DNA of 64,000 bases, from positions 558,001 to 622,000 of the forward strand of contig NZ_JAHQZS010000002.1 in NCBI RefSeq assembly GCF_019061145.1, in the 5' to 3' direction. The notes below the pieces were generated by a model that was given only the letters and a program-made list of their open reading frames with translations, was not told the origin of the DNA and searched no databases. The stretch is from Anianabacter salinae. GTDB taxonomy: Bacteria; Pseudomonadota; Alphaproteobacteria; Rhodobacterales; Rhodobacteraceae. Each line of letters starts with the position of its first letter. Within the stretch, counting starts at the first letter, position 1. Shown here in pieces: positions 63,093 to 64,000 of the stretch. A program made the position numbers and the translations under genes.

Positions 63093-63112
63093 GACTGCAT
63101 CAAGCCCTACGC

Positions 63113-63139
63113 AAAGGCCCGCGTTCGCGCGGGCCTTTT
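63113..63139 (+). terminator. Rho-independent terminator after icd
   Basis: An 11-bp stem (AAAGGCCCGCG / CGCGGGCCTTT) capped by a TTCG tetraloop and followed by T lies 21 bp after icd. It also sits at the 3' end of the convergent DUF6456 gene. Confidence 0.93.
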
Positions 63140-63155
63140 GTCTTGCGCCCTGCGC

Positions 63156-63953
63156 TCAGCCGATCAGCGCAGCCGTCTCGCCAAGCTCGGCATAGTGGCG
63201 TCGCAGCCGCTCCAGCGCGATGCGCAGCACCACCTTGCCCGACCGCGCAGACCATCCAAGACGCCGCTCGGCCTGCTCCAGCCCCTCAAGGTAGCAGCAG
63301 CAGCGCAGCGCGACATCGCCAAGGCCCGGCCCCAGATCGCCAAGCGCCGAGGCGATGCGCGCGCGGGCCGCTTCCGGCCCGAACCGTCGCTCGCTTGCGA
63401 GGGCGCCGCCGTCCAGCCGCCCGGTGACGAAACGGTCCCAGTTCTGCACTGCTATGTCGCCCATCTGGGCGATCTCGAAATCCTCGCGCAGGCGTTCCCC
63501 GGCCGCGACGAGATCGCCGTTCAGGAACGGCGTGCCGTCGGCCTGCCGCCGCCGCGCCAGCGCCGCGAGAGGCGTATCTGACGGCGAGACGCCAGCCTGC
63601 ACGGCGCCTGCGCGCTCGAACAGCGCGGGCGCCTCGGACATGCCATGCGCCGCGCGGCAGGTGCGCAGGAACGCGCGGCCTTCCGGTGCAAGCCTGTAGC
63701 GGGCAACCTTGGACCCGCCGCGGCCCTCGACCCAGCCTTTCAGCACGAAAGCCTCGGCAACGGGCCGCGCGACGCTGGCCACCCGGATCGTGCGACCGTC
63801 CGGCATCTCGCGCACGATCACAGAGGTGTCGAGGCCCGGCGCGATGGCAAGGCAAGCGCCGGGTTCCGCCATCCGGGGCAGCACGCGCGCCGCTTCGGCC
63901 TCCAGCGTGGTCTTGTCGGGCAGGTCCGTGGAATGGGCTGGCTTGGCAGGCAT
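63156..63953 (-). CDS. DUF6456 domain protein
   Basis: This is a 265-residue cytosolic protein; ATG 63953 follows AGGAGA. Residues 1-105 look like a winged-helix N-terminus (AEAFVLKGWVEGRGGSKVARYRLAPEGRAFL). Residues about 125-260 are DUF6456 (SPSDTPLAALARRRQADGTPFLNGDLVAAGERLREDFE, then CCCYLEGLEQAERRLGWSARSGKVVLRIALERL). The arrangement suggests a DNA-binding regulator; function unknown. The gene is complete in the window. Confidence 0.85.
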   Translation of the reverse strand: MPAKPAHSTDLPDKTTLEAEAARVLPRMAEPGACLAIAPGLDTSVIVREMPDGRTIRVASVARPVAEAFVLKGWVEGRGGSKVARYRLAPEGRAFLRTCRAAHGMSEAPALFERAGAVQAGVSPSDTPLAALARRRQADGTPFLNGDLVAAGERLREDFEIAQMGDIAVQNWDRFVTGRLDGGALASERRFGPEAARARIASALGDLGPGLGDVALRCCCYLEGLEQAERRLGWSARSGKVVLRIALERLRRHYAELGETAALIG

Positions 63954-64000
63954 GTTCTGTCTCCTGGCGCGGGAAAGACGATCAAGAAGGGCATCGCACA

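Overview
The window is a high-G+C chromosomal segment of an alphaproteobacterium, most probably a Rhodobacteraceae (Roseobacter/Rhodobacter-type) bacterium. The evidence is a trgA-trgB-cysK tellurite locus next to a cyclopropane-fatty-acid-synthase-like gene and a photolyase, an iscR-led SUF operon whose IscR has a single usable cysteine, a DUF6456 protein, a Hint/RTX-type protein, IalB-like and DUF3772-MscS proteins, and two TRAP transporters plus a YtfQRT-YjfF sugar ABC transporter. About 63 protein genes and two tRNA genes are supported. I see no phage, insertion sequence, CRISPR array or replication origin.

Layout. 1-4.1 kb: end of a YcaQ-like protein, a Tat-exported intradiol-dioxygenase-like protein with a ferric-reductase-like membrane protein, and a convergent secreted RTX/PA14/Hint protein. 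4.3-9.6 kb: a galactofuranose-type ABC operon (ytfQ-ytfR-ytfT-yjfF) ending in its own FadR/GntR regulator. 9.8-11.2 kb: an arsR-SRPBCC-GST operon. 11.7-14.9 kb: a TAXI-type TRAP transporter. 15.2-18.1 kb: tRNA-Ser, an endonuclease/phosphatase-fold protein, and a tight three-gene operon of two small paralogous membrane proteins plus a histidine-rich membrane protein with a cyclic-nucleotide-binding domain. 18.2-28.1 kb: alaX, mscS, cysK, trgB, trgA, cfa, phr and an aminotransferase, all on the minus strand. 28.1-33.9 kb: BCCT transporter, thioesterase, enoyl-CoA hydratase, HerA-like ATPase, a candidate small RNA and an IalB-like protein.

34-38 kb: an orphan ketosynthase/acyl-carrier-protein pair, then a divergent L,D-transpeptidase and MepK-like endopeptidase pair. 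38.1-50.2 kb: the largest metabolic unit, a ten-gene minus-strand operon for (unsaturated) hexuronate uptake and breakdown (uxaC, TRAP PQM, kdgF, kduI, kduD, uxuB, uxuA, uxaA). Opposite it lie a GntR regulator and a 2-keto-3-deoxygluconate kinase. Together these genes import uronates and carry them to KDPG; the aldolase is not in the window. 50.2-51.9 kb: tRNA-Arg and a fused MFS/spermidine-synthase-like protein.

51.9-60.1 kb: the iscR-iscS-sufB-x-ybjQ-sufC-sufD-y-yip1-sufS operon, preceded by a palindrome that matches the iron-responsive Irr (ICE) motif. An unusually AT-rich gene for an 18-residue-repeat beta-helix protein is embedded in it. 60.2-64 kb: an alpha/beta hydrolase, a Pmp3-like peptide, MntR, NADP-isocitrate dehydrogenase and a DUF6456 protein.

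The most interesting items for follow-up are the cNMP/HxxEH membrane operon (16.3-18.1 kb), the AT-rich beta-helix gene inside suf, the candidate small RNA at 33.1 kb, the regulatory region of the uronate operon, and the repeated use of strong hairpins directly after solute-binding-protein genes. All identifications come from reading the sequence and from knowledge of the families; no database search was run.
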